Source: AP-15 sp963703855 (GTDB lineage: Bacteria; Pseudomonadota; Alphaproteobacteria; ATCC43930; CGMCC-115725). From it: a DNA stretch of 64,000 nt. The translations under genes and the position numbers were made by a program. Location: assembly GCA_963703855.1 (NCBI GenBank), contig CAVPFW010000006.1:1-64000 (forward strand), written 5' to 3'. The notes under the pieces are model-generated. The model was given only the letters and a program-made list of their open reading frames with translations, was not told the DNA's origin and did not search any database. Position 1 is the first letter of the stretch; every line of letters starts with the position of its first letter. Positions 43,159 to 51,488 of the stretch are shown here, in pieces.

Positions 43159-44355
43159 TCAGCCCAGGATCGCGCGCACGGCTCGGCAAATGTGCTGCGA
43201 TTGCGCGGCAGTCAGGTAGGGATGCATCGGCAGGCTGAGCACCTCGTCCTTGAGGCGCTCGGTCACCGGCAGGCCGCCGGGTGCAACCGGGCAATCGCGA
43301 TAGGGCGCCTGCATGTGCAGCGGGCGGGGATAATAGATCTCGGTGCGGACCCCGCGCTCGCCGAGCCCGCGCTGCAATTCGTCGCGGCGGTCCGTTCGGA
43401 TCGTGTATTGGGCCCAGGCGGAGGCGTCGCCGGCCGGCACGCGGGGCACGGCGACCAGGCCGTCCAAACCCTCGGCATAGCGCTCGGCCACACGCCGGCG
43501 CAGGGCCAGCTCCTCGTCGAAGATCGCGAGCTTCTCGGTCAGGACCACGGCCTGCAAGGTGTCGAGCCGCGCGTTGAAGCCGACCCGCACATTATCGTAT
43601 TTGCCCTGTGCGCCGCGCCCATGGATGCGGATCGAGCGCAGCACCTCGGCGGTCTCGGGGTCGTCGGTGAACATGGCGCCGCCGTCGCCCCAGCAGCCGA
43701 GCGGCTTGGCTGGAAAAAAGCTGGTCGCGGTGATGTCGGCGAGGACCCCGACCCGGCGGTTGCCCTGCGCGCCGCCAAACGACTGGGCAGCATCGGCCAC
43801 CACCTTCAGCCCCTCTTCGCGAGCGATGGCGTTGATCGCCTCGTAATCGGCGGGAATGCCGAACAGATCGACCGGAATGATCGCCTTCGGGGTCAGCGCG
43901 GCGTCCTTGCGGATGTGCGCGACGGCAGATTTCAGGCTGGCCGCGTCGAGGTTCATGGTTTCGAGGTCGACATCGACGAAGACCGGGGTCGCCCCGACCA
44001 GGCACACCACCTCGGCCGTCGCGGTGAAGGTCCAGCTCGGCAGAAACACCGCGTCCCCGGGCCCGACGCCCAAGGCCAGCAGCGGCACCCACAGCGCCAT
44101 CGTGCCGCTCGAGCACGACACCACCTCGGCGGCGGCGGTGAACTGCGCCAGCCGCTTCTCCAGCTCGCCGATCTCGGGCCCCATGATGTACTGGCCGTGA
44201 TCGACGACCCGCCGCCAGCCTTCCTCGACGCGTCCGCGCACACGATCGCGCTGCGTCTTCAGGTCGATGAATTCGATGGGAGGAACCGCCTCCGATTGAT
44301 CTGCCAACGCCTGGATCCCCTCGCTGCCGACCCTCAGAGGCCCCGAGGGTGGCAT
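43159..44355 (-). CDS. DegT/DnrJ/EryC1 aminotransferase (WbpE-like)
   Basis: A 398-residue PLP-dependent sugar aminotransferase. It has the N-terminal IEFIDLKTQRDRVRGRVEEG, the PLP phosphate-binding CSSGTMALWVPLLALGVGPGDAV, PVFVDVDLETMNLD, DAAQSFGG, the PLP lysine in ATSFFPAKPLGCWGDGGAMF, and GFNARLDTLQAVVL. The closing GVRTEIYYPRPLHMQAPY is typical of WbpE/VioA-type enzymes, which aminate a keto-sugar nucleotide. It leads the five-gene leftward operon. The N-terminal extension before IEFIDL (~26 residues) may be shorter if a later start is used. Confidence 0.92.
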   Translation of the reverse strand: MPPSGPLRVGSEGIQALADQSEAVPPIEFIDLKTQRDRVRGRVEEGWRRVVDHGQYIMGPEIGELEKRLAQFTAAAEVVSCSSGTMALWVPLLALGVGPGDAVFLPSWTFTATAEVVCLVGATPVFVDVDLETMNLDAASLKSAVAHIRKDAALTPKAIIPVDLFGIPADYEAINAIAREEGLKVVADAAQSFGGAQGNRRVGVLADITATSFFPAKPLGCWGDGGAMFTDDPETAEVLRSIRIHGRGAQGKYDNVRVGFNARLDTLQAVVLTEKLAIFDEELALRRRVAERYAEGLDGLVAVPRVPAGDASAWAQYTIRTDRRDELQRGLGERGVRTEIYYPRPLHMQAPYRDCPVAPGGLPVTERLKDEVLSLPMHPYLTAAQSQHICRAVRAILG

Positions 44356-44386
44356 ATTCGGCGGTCCGGCTGCAATACCTTGCGGC

Positions 44387-44396
44387 TGCAATTGCA
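44387..44396. promoter_or_regulatory. Short palindrome in the divergent aminotransferase/glycosyltransferase promoter region
   Basis: TGCAATTGCA is a perfect 10-bp palindrome 32 bp upstream of the leftward aminotransferase start, in the ~240-bp region shared with the rightward glycosyltransferase. A regulator site is possible, but a 10-bp palindrome can occur by chance. Confidence 0.25.
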
Positions 44397-44596
44397 ACGC
44401 CCTGCTCGACCCTCCGGCAATACGGTCGCCGGCCGGCCGGCGGCAAGGCGCCTGCGGCTGCTTGCGTGCGGGTGAATTTTGTGTGTTAGCTGGCCGGCGT
44501 GCGAGCGGTCGCGAGATCCGCCCAGCCGGTCGAATTCGGGATGATGGCGGAGCGCCGCATGGTGAGCCTCGCGGGCGGGGTCGACAGGCATCGCAG

Positions 44597-46057
44597 ATGC
44601 CGACCCGGACACCCGGATCGACAGCCCTGACGGCTGCGGGAGCGGTGCCGTTGCGCATGCCTCGGCGGATCGCAAGGCGCCTTTATCAGGCGACCGGGTG
44701 GCGTGGTCTCGCCCCGCTGTTCGTCCCCGGACCGCACCACAACCGAAACCGCCTGCCGTTCGCCCGCGCCGGGGGTGCCTTGGCGGGTCGCGACGCGGTC
44801 CTGATCCAGCCGAGCGGCGTCGTCAACCGCGCCCGGGTGCTCCGCATCGCGCAATCATTGCTCGATGCCGGCTGGTCGGTGGCGTTCATGACCAAGCTGC
44901 CGCCGCGGCACAGAACCTTCGATGCCGAAATCGGCGAGGCCCTGGGCTGCCCGGTGTTCTATTTTCCCGATGCCCACGCTTTTCTGCCGACGGCAGGGGT
45001 GCGGGTTCCGGCGCTGAACTGGTCGCTGATGGTGCAATACCTCAACGCGGCGATGTGGAGCCGTGTCCGCGCGATGCGGCCGCGGGTGATCCACACCTTC
45101 GGCGTCAGCGCCATCGGCCTCGGCCACGATTTTCGCGATCGGCTGCGCAACGAAGGTCACGACGCCGTGTGGTTCCACGATTTTCTCGAGCGCACCGCCG
45201 GCCATCGCTTTGGCGGCGACCGGGTGGCGGACGGGGCCGAAGACATCGAATGGCGGCGCGCCGTAGTGGCCTTTGAGACGGCGCATGCGCGTCATCCCGA
45301 CCACGGCTTCACGGTCTCGCCATCCCTCGCCGCGGCATTGACGGCGGATTACCGGCTCGAGCGCGAGCCGACGGTGCTGCTCAACGCGCCGCGTCTGCGC
45401 GACTTCGACGCGGCCGCGCGGCCGACCGTGCGCGAGGCGGCCGGAATTGGCCCGGATGCGCCGCTGATCGTCTATGCGGGGGGCATCACCCCGCTGCGCG
45501 GGATCGAGACCCTGGTGGCGGCGCTTTCCCGCCTGCCCGAGGCTCATCTCGTGCTGATGATCGCGGGACGCAGCCCCTATGTGCTGAGCTTGCTCGACCA
45601 GGCCCGTGCGGCCGACTGCGCCGCGCGGCTGCATTTTCACCCCTATGTCGATCCCGAGCGGATCTCAAGCTTCATGCGCGACGCCACCCTCGGGGTTCAC
45701 CCGCTGACCCGCTACGGCAATGCCGAGGTGGCGCTGCCGAACAAATTGTTCGATTACCTGCATGCGGGGTTGCCGGTGGTGGTCAGCGACTGCCGGTCGA
45801 TGGCCGATTTCGTTCGCCGTCACGGGGTCGGGCGGGTCTTTGCCGCCGGCGATGCCAGTTCGCTCGCCGCAGCTGTGCGCGCGGTCGTCGCCGATCGCGT
45901 CGCCCTGCGGGCGCATATCGGCGCGGCCGGCATTCGCGACGCCTTTTGCTGGGAGCGCGAGCAGGAGCCGCTGCTCGAAATCTACCGGCGCTGCTTCGAT
46001 CGGCCGCGGACCGGCGCCCCGAGCCGGACGGAAATGGCGCTCGGGCAAGGCGCATAA
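44597..46057 (+). CDS. Glycosyltransferase (GT4-type)
   Basis: A 486-residue GT-B protein. Signatures are LIQPSGVVNRARVLRIAQSLLDAGWSVAFMTKLP, HTFGVSAIGLGHDFRDRL, FTVSPSLAAALTADYRLEREPTVLLNAPRL, LIVYAGGITPLRGIETLVAALSRLP and LGVHPLTRYGNAEVALPNKLFDYLHAGLPVVVSDCRSMADFV with the catalytic Glu/Lys region. Start 44597 is preferred to an ATG at 44462 whose extra residues are non-homologous Arg/Gly sequence. It leads a rightward operon with the two deacetylase-like genes (9-bp gap). Confidence 0.88.
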   Translation: MPTRTPGSTALTAAGAVPLRMPRRIARRLYQATGWRGLAPLFVPGPHHNRNRLPFARAGGALAGRDAVLIQPSGVVNRARVLRIAQSLLDAGWSVAFMTKLPPRHRTFDAEIGEALGCPVFYFPDAHAFLPTAGVRVPALNWSLMVQYLNAAMWSRVRAMRPRVIHTFGVSAIGLGHDFRDRLRNEGHDAVWFHDFLERTAGHRFGGDRVADGAEDIEWRRAVVAFETAHARHPDHGFTVSPSLAAALTADYRLEREPTVLLNAPRLRDFDAAARPTVREAAGIGPDAPLIVYAGGITPLRGIETLVAALSRLPEAHLVLMIAGRSPYVLSLLDQARAADCAARLHFHPYVDPERISSFMRDATLGVHPLTRYGNAEVALPNKLFDYLHAGLPVVVSDCRSMADFVRRHGVGRVFAAGDASSLAAAVRAVVADRVALRAHIGAAGIRDAFCWEREQEPLLEIYRRCFDRPRTGAPSRTEMALGQGA

Positions 46058-46066
46058 CACGGATCG

Positions 46067-47122
46067 ATGCCGCCGCTCTCGTTGAAGCTCTGGTGGAACG
46101 CGGTGGTGAGGCGCGCGCCGGCGCGCCGGACGCCGACGCACCGGACCGGGGCTTACCCGGCCCCGCCGACCCTGGCGACGGTCGAATTGGCCCAGCGTCT
46201 GTTTGGCCGGGTGAGCGCGAAGCATGATCTCGTTGCCACCGCGCGCTCGCAAATCTCCGCGGGGTTGGAGGCAGGCTTCCGGCGCTACGTCGAGTGGCTC
46301 GACCGCGCGGGGTACGCTTTCGGCTCCTGCGAGGAGGCCGCGCTCCGCTTCGATGCCCGCCGCGTCTATCTGCGTTACGATGTTCACATCCGCGATCTGT
46401 TCGGCGCGTTCGTGCTTGCCGATCTCCACGAGCGGCTGCAGATCCCCGGCTCGTTCCAGATCTGCTGGGAGCATACCCGGTCGGAAATCGAGGTATCGGA
46501 CATCTTTCTGAAGCTGCAAGCCTTTGACCCCGGCTTTGTCCAGTTCGGGTTGCATTGCTCGCCCGAGAGCAGCTGGCTGATCGCCGAACGGTTCGCGGGC
46601 CGGGCCGAGGGGCTGGACGCCTTTGTCGCCGACGGCGGCAGCCGGGCCCTGATGGCGGAGTGGCTCGCGGCGTTCGAACGCGACGGGCACGAGGCGCCGA
46701 CCCTGGCCGCGGCACGTCGCCGCGCCGATGCGTGTCTCGCCGACACGGTGGTTTCGTTCCGCCGCCATTTCGGCCCGGTCACCACCATCTCCGGCCACGG
46801 CACGCCGCTTGCCGCCGACTATCTCGACGCGGCGCGCGCGGAGCCGCGCCTCGTCGCGCTGGCACCCTATCTGCATTCGGTCGAGTTCCTCGATGCCGAC
46901 CGCGTCCGCCGGCACGGCTTTGCCCGCGAGCTGACCCGGTTCAACGGCGACCGCCTGCCGGGGCCGGTGATGATGTTCGAAAATCCGGCCGAGGACATGG
47001 CCCAGCGCTACGCGCAACGCCTGTCGGGCGGCGGCGGCTTTGTCGCCCTGTTTCATCCGGCGACGTGGACCGGCGACCATTTGCAGCCGTTCATCGAGCG
47101 GCTATCGGTGCCGGAGCAATGA
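46067..47122 (+). CDS. Deacetylase-like protein of unknown family, single domain
   Basis: A 351-residue cytoplasmic-looking protein without signal peptide. It contains RVYLRYDVHIRDLFGAFVLADLHERLQIPGSFQICWEHT, reminiscent of the NodB-type polysaccharide deacetylase metal motif (Asp105, His107). Further conserved histidines follow in FGLHCSPE (163), ISGHGT (244) and FHPATW (330), in the order expected of a metal site. The same pattern recurs in the next gene, which argues that these residues are functional. Position after a glycosyltransferase suggests glycan modification, but I do not recognise a named family. Confidence 0.75.
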   Translation: MPPLSLKLWWNAVVRRAPARRTPTHRTGAYPAPPTLATVELAQRLFGRVSAKHDLVATARSQISAGLEAGFRRYVEWLDRAGYAFGSCEEAALRFDARRVYLRYDVHIRDLFGAFVLADLHERLQIPGSFQICWEHTRSEIEVSDIFLKLQAFDPGFVQFGLHCSPESSWLIAERFAGRAEGLDAFVADGGSRALMAEWLAAFERDGHEAPTLAAARRRADACLADTVVSFRRHFGPVTTISGHGTPLAADYLDAARAEPRLVALAPYLHSVEFLDADRVRRHGFARELTRFNGDRLPGPVMMFENPAEDMAQRYAQRLSGGGGFVALFHPATWTGDHLQPFIERLSVPEQ

Positions 47123-49059
47123 GGCTGGCGGCCCGGCTGCGGGCCGTTCTGCCGGGCGCCGCCGCGGTGCCGCGCGGCGGCTGGCGCGACGAGGTGGCGG
47201 CGGTCCGGCGCATGGCCGGGACCGCCCTCGAAGCGAGGTTTGTGCGTTATGTCGAATGGCTCGCCGCCGAAGGCTATGTTTTCCGGCCGCTCGGCTTCGA
47301 GAGCCCCGATCTGACGCAGAACTCCGTCTGGCTGCGTTACGATACCGGGCCCGACGGTTTTCCGGCGGCCTGGCTGCTGGCCGAGCTGCACCAGCGCCAC
47401 CGCGTCCCCGCCGCGTTCACGCTCGCCTGGGATCTGATCTCCCCCAATCCGGGACTGGCAGCGAATTTTCACGAGCTGAGAAAATTCGATCCCCGCTACG
47501 TCGGCTTCGGGCTGTATTGCGCGCCGGTCGACAATTGGCTGTCGGCGCGCAATCGTCGCGGCGGTGCGGGCGATCAGGCGGATTTTCTCGCCTCGCGCGG
47601 CTTTTGCGCCTTTCTCGACCGCTTGGCCGCAGCGGATGGTGCGGCGGAGCTCGCGGCATTGCGCGCCGGCGCCGAGGCGCAATTGCGCGCCGAAGCCGCC
47701 GCCTTCACCGACGCCTTCGGCCGCTGGCCGACGGTCTCGGCGCGCCTCGGGGCGTGGTCGGCGGGTTTTGCCAGGGAACGAGCGCGCCGCCCGGCGCTGG
47801 CCCCGCTCGACGACACCCTCCACCCGGCCCGCTTCCTCGCCTCGCTCGACCTCGGCAATATCGGCTTCGGCCCCGAGGCGGCGGCGCTCCCGGGCGACGA
47901 GCTGATCGGCCCGCATGTCATGTTCGGCGGCGGCGACCCCGAGACCGTACGCCGCGACCATCACCAGCGCGTCTGGGGCGGCGGCGGCTTCGTTGCCGTC
48001 TTTCCGCCGGCACGCTGGCTGCAGGCGAGCTTCGACTCGTTGACCGTGCCGCCGCCTTTTCCCGATCTCGGCGCTCCCGAGCCCGCAGCGCCGGCGCCGT
48101 CCTCGCCGATCCTGACCAATCTCGCCGATCTGGTGCCGTTCGGGCGCCGCTGCGAGCGGCTGGGCCACCGGGAATTGGCGCAAGCGGCGCGCCAGCGCCT
48201 GGGGTCCCGGCTCGAGCCGCTGTTTTGCCGCTTTGTCGAGTGGCTGGCCGCGCAGGGCTACGTCTTCGGCGACCTGGAGCGGCGGCCGCCGGATTTCACA
48301 GCGCGCCGAGTCTATCTGCGCTACGACGTGCACATTCAGGATCTGCTCCCCGCCTACCTCCTCGCCGATCTGCACGAGAGGCTGGGAATCCCAGGCTCGT
48401 TCCAGCTCTCCTGGCGGTTCTCGCCGGCGGAAACGCAATTGGGGCCGTTTTTCCGCAAATTCCTCGAATTCGACCCGCGCCGGGTGCAGGTCGGGCTGCA
48501 TTGCGCGCCGGCGGCGACGGCGTACATCGACCAGCGCTGCGGCGGGAATTACGCTGCGGCACAACATCAGGTGAGCGAACCGGGCTTCGAAACCCAAATG
48601 CGCGGGCTGCTCGCGGCATATCGGCGGCAGGGCGACGCCGCGGCCGAGCTGATCGACCTGCGGGCCGCAACCGATGCCGCGATGGCGACGCTCGCCGACA
48701 GCTTTCGCGAAGCCTTCGGCGAGTGGAAGACGGTCTCCGGCCACGGCAATTTCCTGACGAACGCATTCGAGCGAATGCGCGCGCAACAGCCCGAATTGTC
48801 GCCGCTGCGGGACTATTTCAACCCGGTCGGCTACCTGCAAAGGTTCGGCGTCCGGCAGTTCGGTTTCGAGCGCGAGTTGTCGGTCTTTGCCGATGATCGG
48901 CCGGACCTCCCCTGCGTGATCATGGAGGGCAATCCGGGCGCGGTGCTGCGCCGGCAATTTCACGGCCGCATTGATGCCGGCCTCGGTTTTTTATGTCTGT
49001 TTCACCCAGCCACTTTGACGACCGACCACCTGGCGTCGATCATCCCGTCACGGGCGTAG
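47119..49059 (+). CDS. Two-domain deacetylase-like protein: degenerate domain fused to intact domain
   Basis: A 646-residue protein whose ATG overlaps the previous stop (ATGA). Two tandem copies of the domain in the preceding gene are visible. Residues ~30-310 keep the fold-defining sequence (RYVEWLAAEGYVF, LRYD, LLAELHQRHRVP) but have lost every putative metal ligand: D75-x-G77 instead of D-x-H, Y133, R209 and P296 in place of the histidines. Residues ~360-640 keep them all (D403, H405, H461, H542, H629). A regulatory pseudo-domain fused to an active enzyme is the likely meaning. The Pro/Ala linker lies at ~315-335. Function inferred to be glycan editing. Confidence 0.78.
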   Translation: MRLAARLRAVLPGAAAVPRGGWRDEVAAVRRMAGTALEARFVRYVEWLAAEGYVFRPLGFESPDLTQNSVWLRYDTGPDGFPAAWLLAELHQRHRVPAAFTLAWDLISPNPGLAANFHELRKFDPRYVGFGLYCAPVDNWLSARNRRGGAGDQADFLASRGFCAFLDRLAAADGAAELAALRAGAEAQLRAEAAAFTDAFGRWPTVSARLGAWSAGFARERARRPALAPLDDTLHPARFLASLDLGNIGFGPEAAALPGDELIGPHVMFGGGDPETVRRDHHQRVWGGGGFVAVFPPARWLQASFDSLTVPPPFPDLGAPEPAAPAPSSPILTNLADLVPFGRRCERLGHRELAQAARQRLGSRLEPLFCRFVEWLAAQGYVFGDLERRPPDFTARRVYLRYDVHIQDLLPAYLLADLHERLGIPGSFQLSWRFSPAETQLGPFFRKFLEFDPRRVQVGLHCAPAATAYIDQRCGGNYAAAQHQVSEPGFETQMRGLLAAYRRQGDAAAELIDLRAATDAAMATLADSFREAFGEWKTVSGHGNFLTNAFERMRAQQPELSPLRDYFNPVGYLQRFGVRQFGFERELSVFADDRPDLPCVIMEGNPGAVLRRQFHGRIDAGLGFLCLFHPATLTTDHLASIIPSRA

Positions 49060-50409
49060 CAGAGCGGTCAGGGCTGAGGCCCGCCCGACGCGGCGCAAAT
49101 CGTGGATCAGCGCGAGGCTCTGTTCGACCCGCTCGTCGGGAAGGCCCGCGTGCGGCACCAGGGCGCGATATTTGGCGTCGATGTCGGCCCAGGCGATGCC
49201 GAGCATTCCCGCCCCCTTCGGCACGAAAACCGTGCTCGTGCTGGTCCGGCCATCGACGGCGCGGATGGTCACGGTGGCGCCTTGCCGATATCGGGCGGCG
49301 TCATCGGGCGGCGGCGGACCGACCCGGACCTTGTCGATCAGCCGGTGGATGACCGGGTCGGCGATCTTGGCCGCGCTCGCATGCATCCAGGAGAATTCGC
49401 GGTCGGCGGCGCCGGCGGCGAGGAAATAGGCCGGGCTGTGCGCCATGTCGATCAGATCGGCCGGGTGCAGCGGGCCGGCGAGCGCGGTGACCCCGGGGCG
49501 GGACAGGGTGATGCTGTCGATCTCTTCGGCGGCGATCCGGCCCTCTCTGGCGGCGTTCGCGGCGGCCTCGGCCAGCGCGTGGTGCGGATGGCCGCCGGGT
49601 ACGAGCTTGACCGCCATGTCGGTGACGATGTCCCAGGACTGCCCGAAATCGCGGGTGACCCTCGCGCCGGCGTCGGCGGCGTCGACCTCGCCATAGACCT
49701 CGAAAAAGCCGTGGCGCGTTTCGAGAATGCTCTCCTCGGCCTTGTACCCGCGCTCGGCCGCGAGCGCCGCGTTGACGCCGAGCATCGCCGCTAGCCCGGC
49801 GTGGTACTCGCGCGCGACGCTGGTGTTGGCCGCCGCCGCGAGCCCGCCGATCGAGGTCGCCGACAGCGCAATCGCCTGCGCCATCCGCGCCGGATCGAGC
49901 CGCAACAGCCGGGCGGCGGCGACCGCGGCGGCAAAAATCGCCACCAGGCAGCCGTGAAAGCCGCTCCTGCGAAAGCCCGGGGTGATCGCCTCGCCGATCC
50001 GCCCGGCCGCCTCGTAGCCGAGCACGATCGCCGCCAGCACCTCTTCGCCGCCGGCGCCGGTTCTCTCCGCGATGGCGATGGTGGTCGCGGTCAGCGGCGT
50101 GCCGGCATGGACGATGTTGCGCAGGTCGCTGTCATCGCAAGCGGCGGCGTCGCTCATCACCGCATTGACTTGTGCGGCATCGGCGAGCGGCAGCTTGGCC
50201 CCGGCGTCGAACCACACCGAGGCGTCCGGCCGCCCGCCGCGCTCGCGGGCCAATGCCCGGATGATCGCAGCCGATTTAAGACCGGAGCCGAACGCGGCGC
50301 TGGCGATCGTGCTGGCGATCAGCATCGCCGCGTGGTCGATCGCTTGCGGCGGCAGGTCCGAGGCGGCGGTCCGGGTCAGAAACTCGGCGAGGTCGCGGGC
50401 GACGGTCAT
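49048..50409 (-). CDS. MmgE/PrpD family protein
   Basis: A 453-residue protein of the 2-methylcitrate dehydratase/immune-responsive-gene-1-like family. It has N-terminal ARDLAEFLTRTAASDLPPQAIDHAAMLIASTIASAAFG, NAVMSDAAACDDSDLRNIVHAGTPL with the conserved Asp and His, VLAAIVLGYEAAGRIGEA and FHGCLVAIFAAAVAAARLLRLDPARMAQAIALSATSIGGL. Members eliminate water or act on small hydroxy-acids, though many have no known substrate. No prpC or prpB is nearby. It is convergent with the deacetylase-like gene, overlapping by 12 nt, and read ahead of no partner except the hypothetical gene upstream. Confidence 0.9.
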   Translation of the reverse strand: MTVARDLAEFLTRTAASDLPPQAIDHAAMLIASTIASAAFGSGLKSAAIIRALARERGGRPDASVWFDAGAKLPLADAAQVNAVMSDAAACDDSDLRNIVHAGTPLTATTIAIAERTGAGGEEVLAAIVLGYEAAGRIGEAITPGFRRSGFHGCLVAIFAAAVAAARLLRLDPARMAQAIALSATSIGGLAAAANTSVAREYHAGLAAMLGVNAALAAERGYKAEESILETRHGFFEVYGEVDAADAGARVTRDFGQSWDIVTDMAVKLVPGGHPHHALAEAAANAAREGRIAAEEIDSITLSRPGVTALAGPLHPADLIDMAHSPAYFLAAGAADREFSWMHASAAKIADPVIHRLIDKVRVGPPPPDDAARYRQGATVTIRAVDGRTSTSTVFVPKGAGMLGIAWADIDAKYRALVPHAGLPDERVEQSLALIHDLRRVGRASALTALLRP

Positions 50410-50418
50410 CGGCCCGGC

Positions 50419-50991
50419 TTAGCGCGGTTCGGTCCAGCTTTCGGAGAACGCCAGCGCGCAGGTGCTGAACGGCCGTCCCTCGCGCTGCATCGGCCAGGGC
50501 CGCCCCGCGGCGTCGCTGCCGTTGACGGTCAGGCGGGCGCCGAGCGCCGGGATCAGCAGGCTGCACACGCCGTAGCGCCGGCCGCCCTCATTGGGCTGGG
50601 TGTGGATCAGCAGTGGCTCGCCGATCTCGTACCAGGTCAGCGCCACCTCCTCGTCGCTCGACACCACCCGCTCGGTCCAGAAATAGTGCGGATCGCCCGA
50701 TTTGACGAACTCGGCATCGGTGACCGGGATCGCGGTGTCCGCGGTCTCGGGGTTGAGCATGCCCTGCACGGTCGTCTGCAGCCAGCGCGCCATCGCGATG
50801 TTGTCGGACCAGATGCGCCAGTCGTTCTCGGTCAGCTCGCTCTTCAGATAGAGCACATGCCCCGGCCCCATCGGGCAGGTGATGATGCGCCAGAAGCTCG
50901 CATTCGTCGTCTGCGGCCCGCCATCGGTCTGGCTCAGCCGAATAAACGGGTTCTCCCCGGTCAGGATCACATGGTTGGGATCGGCAGGCAT
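50419..50991 (-). CDS. Hypothetical protein, probably co-transcribed with MmgE/PrpD
   Basis: A 190-residue protein without signal or membrane segment (MPADPNHVILTGENPFIRLSQTDGG at the start, ALAFSESWTEPR at the end). A GGGAGGA ribosome-binding site precedes the ATG at 50991. The sequence looks like an all-beta soluble protein, with WRIITCPMGPGHVLYLKSELTENDWRIWSDNIAMARWLQ and GVCSLLIPALGARLTVNGSDAAGRPWPMQREG. I do not recognise the family. It ends 9 bp before the MmgE/PrpD start on the same strand, so the two probably form an operon. Confidence 0.8.
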   Translation of the reverse strand: MPADPNHVILTGENPFIRLSQTDGGPQTTNASFWRIITCPMGPGHVLYLKSELTENDWRIWSDNIAMARWLQTTVQGMLNPETADTAIPVTDAEFVKSGDPHYFWTERVVSSDEEVALTWYEIGEPLLIHTQPNEGGRRYGVCSLLIPALGARLTVNGSDAAGRPWPMQREGRPFSTCALAFSESWTEPR

Positions 50992-51293
50992 CGGGTGTCC
51001 TCCCTCAGGGCGTGATGCCGGCGATCGTACCGGATCGCGCACCGCCGCGCTATCGACCGGTATTCCCCTGGTCTGAACGCCCGCGATCGATGGAGAACGG
51101 CCTCCTCGTCGGGATGACAGTATCGTCGCCTCCGCACCGAAAGCGGTCATTCCAGTCGAGCCGATCTAATCGCAAACGACAGCGCCAGGGTGCCGCCGAG
51201 GGCGCTATCGATGAGGGAGAAATTCGTGTTGAGCAAAACCGCCCCACGTGGTGTCGTCCGCGCCTACCGTGGGCTATCTTAGAACCTTTGCTG
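50992..51293. other. Intergenic boundary of the AT-richer island
   Basis: About 300 bp without a convincing gene, where base composition changes from very GC-rich to mixed. GAAAGCGGTCATTCCAG at 51140-51156 looks like a worn, dispersed-repeat-type sequence; a loosely similar GGACAGCTTTGG occurs in the opposite orientation past the island at 52991-53002. No integrase, tRNA or clear direct repeat was found. Confidence 0.35.
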
Positions 51294-51488
51294 ATGTTGT
51301 CGGATCGGGTATCTATTCACGATGTGTGTCCTGGTGTGTATTTAGGGTTGCTGGGCTCCAGTTGGGCCACCAAGTCTGGCATCGCTGCCTTCGTGTGTGC
51401 CTCCATCGCGGATGGAATGGTTCAGCAATACGTTCAGCGCCTGTTCCAACGAGATAAAGCTTTAAATGGGTGTCTACGAGGACTATAA
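51294..51488 (+). CDS. Possible small protein overlapping the nuclease gene
   Basis: A 64-residue frame (MLSDRVSIHDVCPGVYLGLLGSSWATKSGIAAFVC at the start, then helical sequence ending LFQRDKALNGCLRGL) overlaps the start of the next gene by 23 nt. The Gly/Ala/Ser-rich middle could be a weak membrane helix. An overlapping small partner gene is common in two-gene defence or toxin modules, but the ribosome-binding site is poor and it may be chance. Confidence 0.25.
   Translation: MLSDRVSIHDVCPGVYLGLLGSSWATKSGIAAFVCASIADGMVQQYVQRLFQRDKALNGCLRGL

Noticed and set aside
46555..47118. An N-terminal extension of the two-domain deacetylase-like gene back to 46555
   Set aside because: This stretch overlaps the preceding gene in another frame and is Arg-rich; the ATGA overlap at 47119 gives a natural coupled start.
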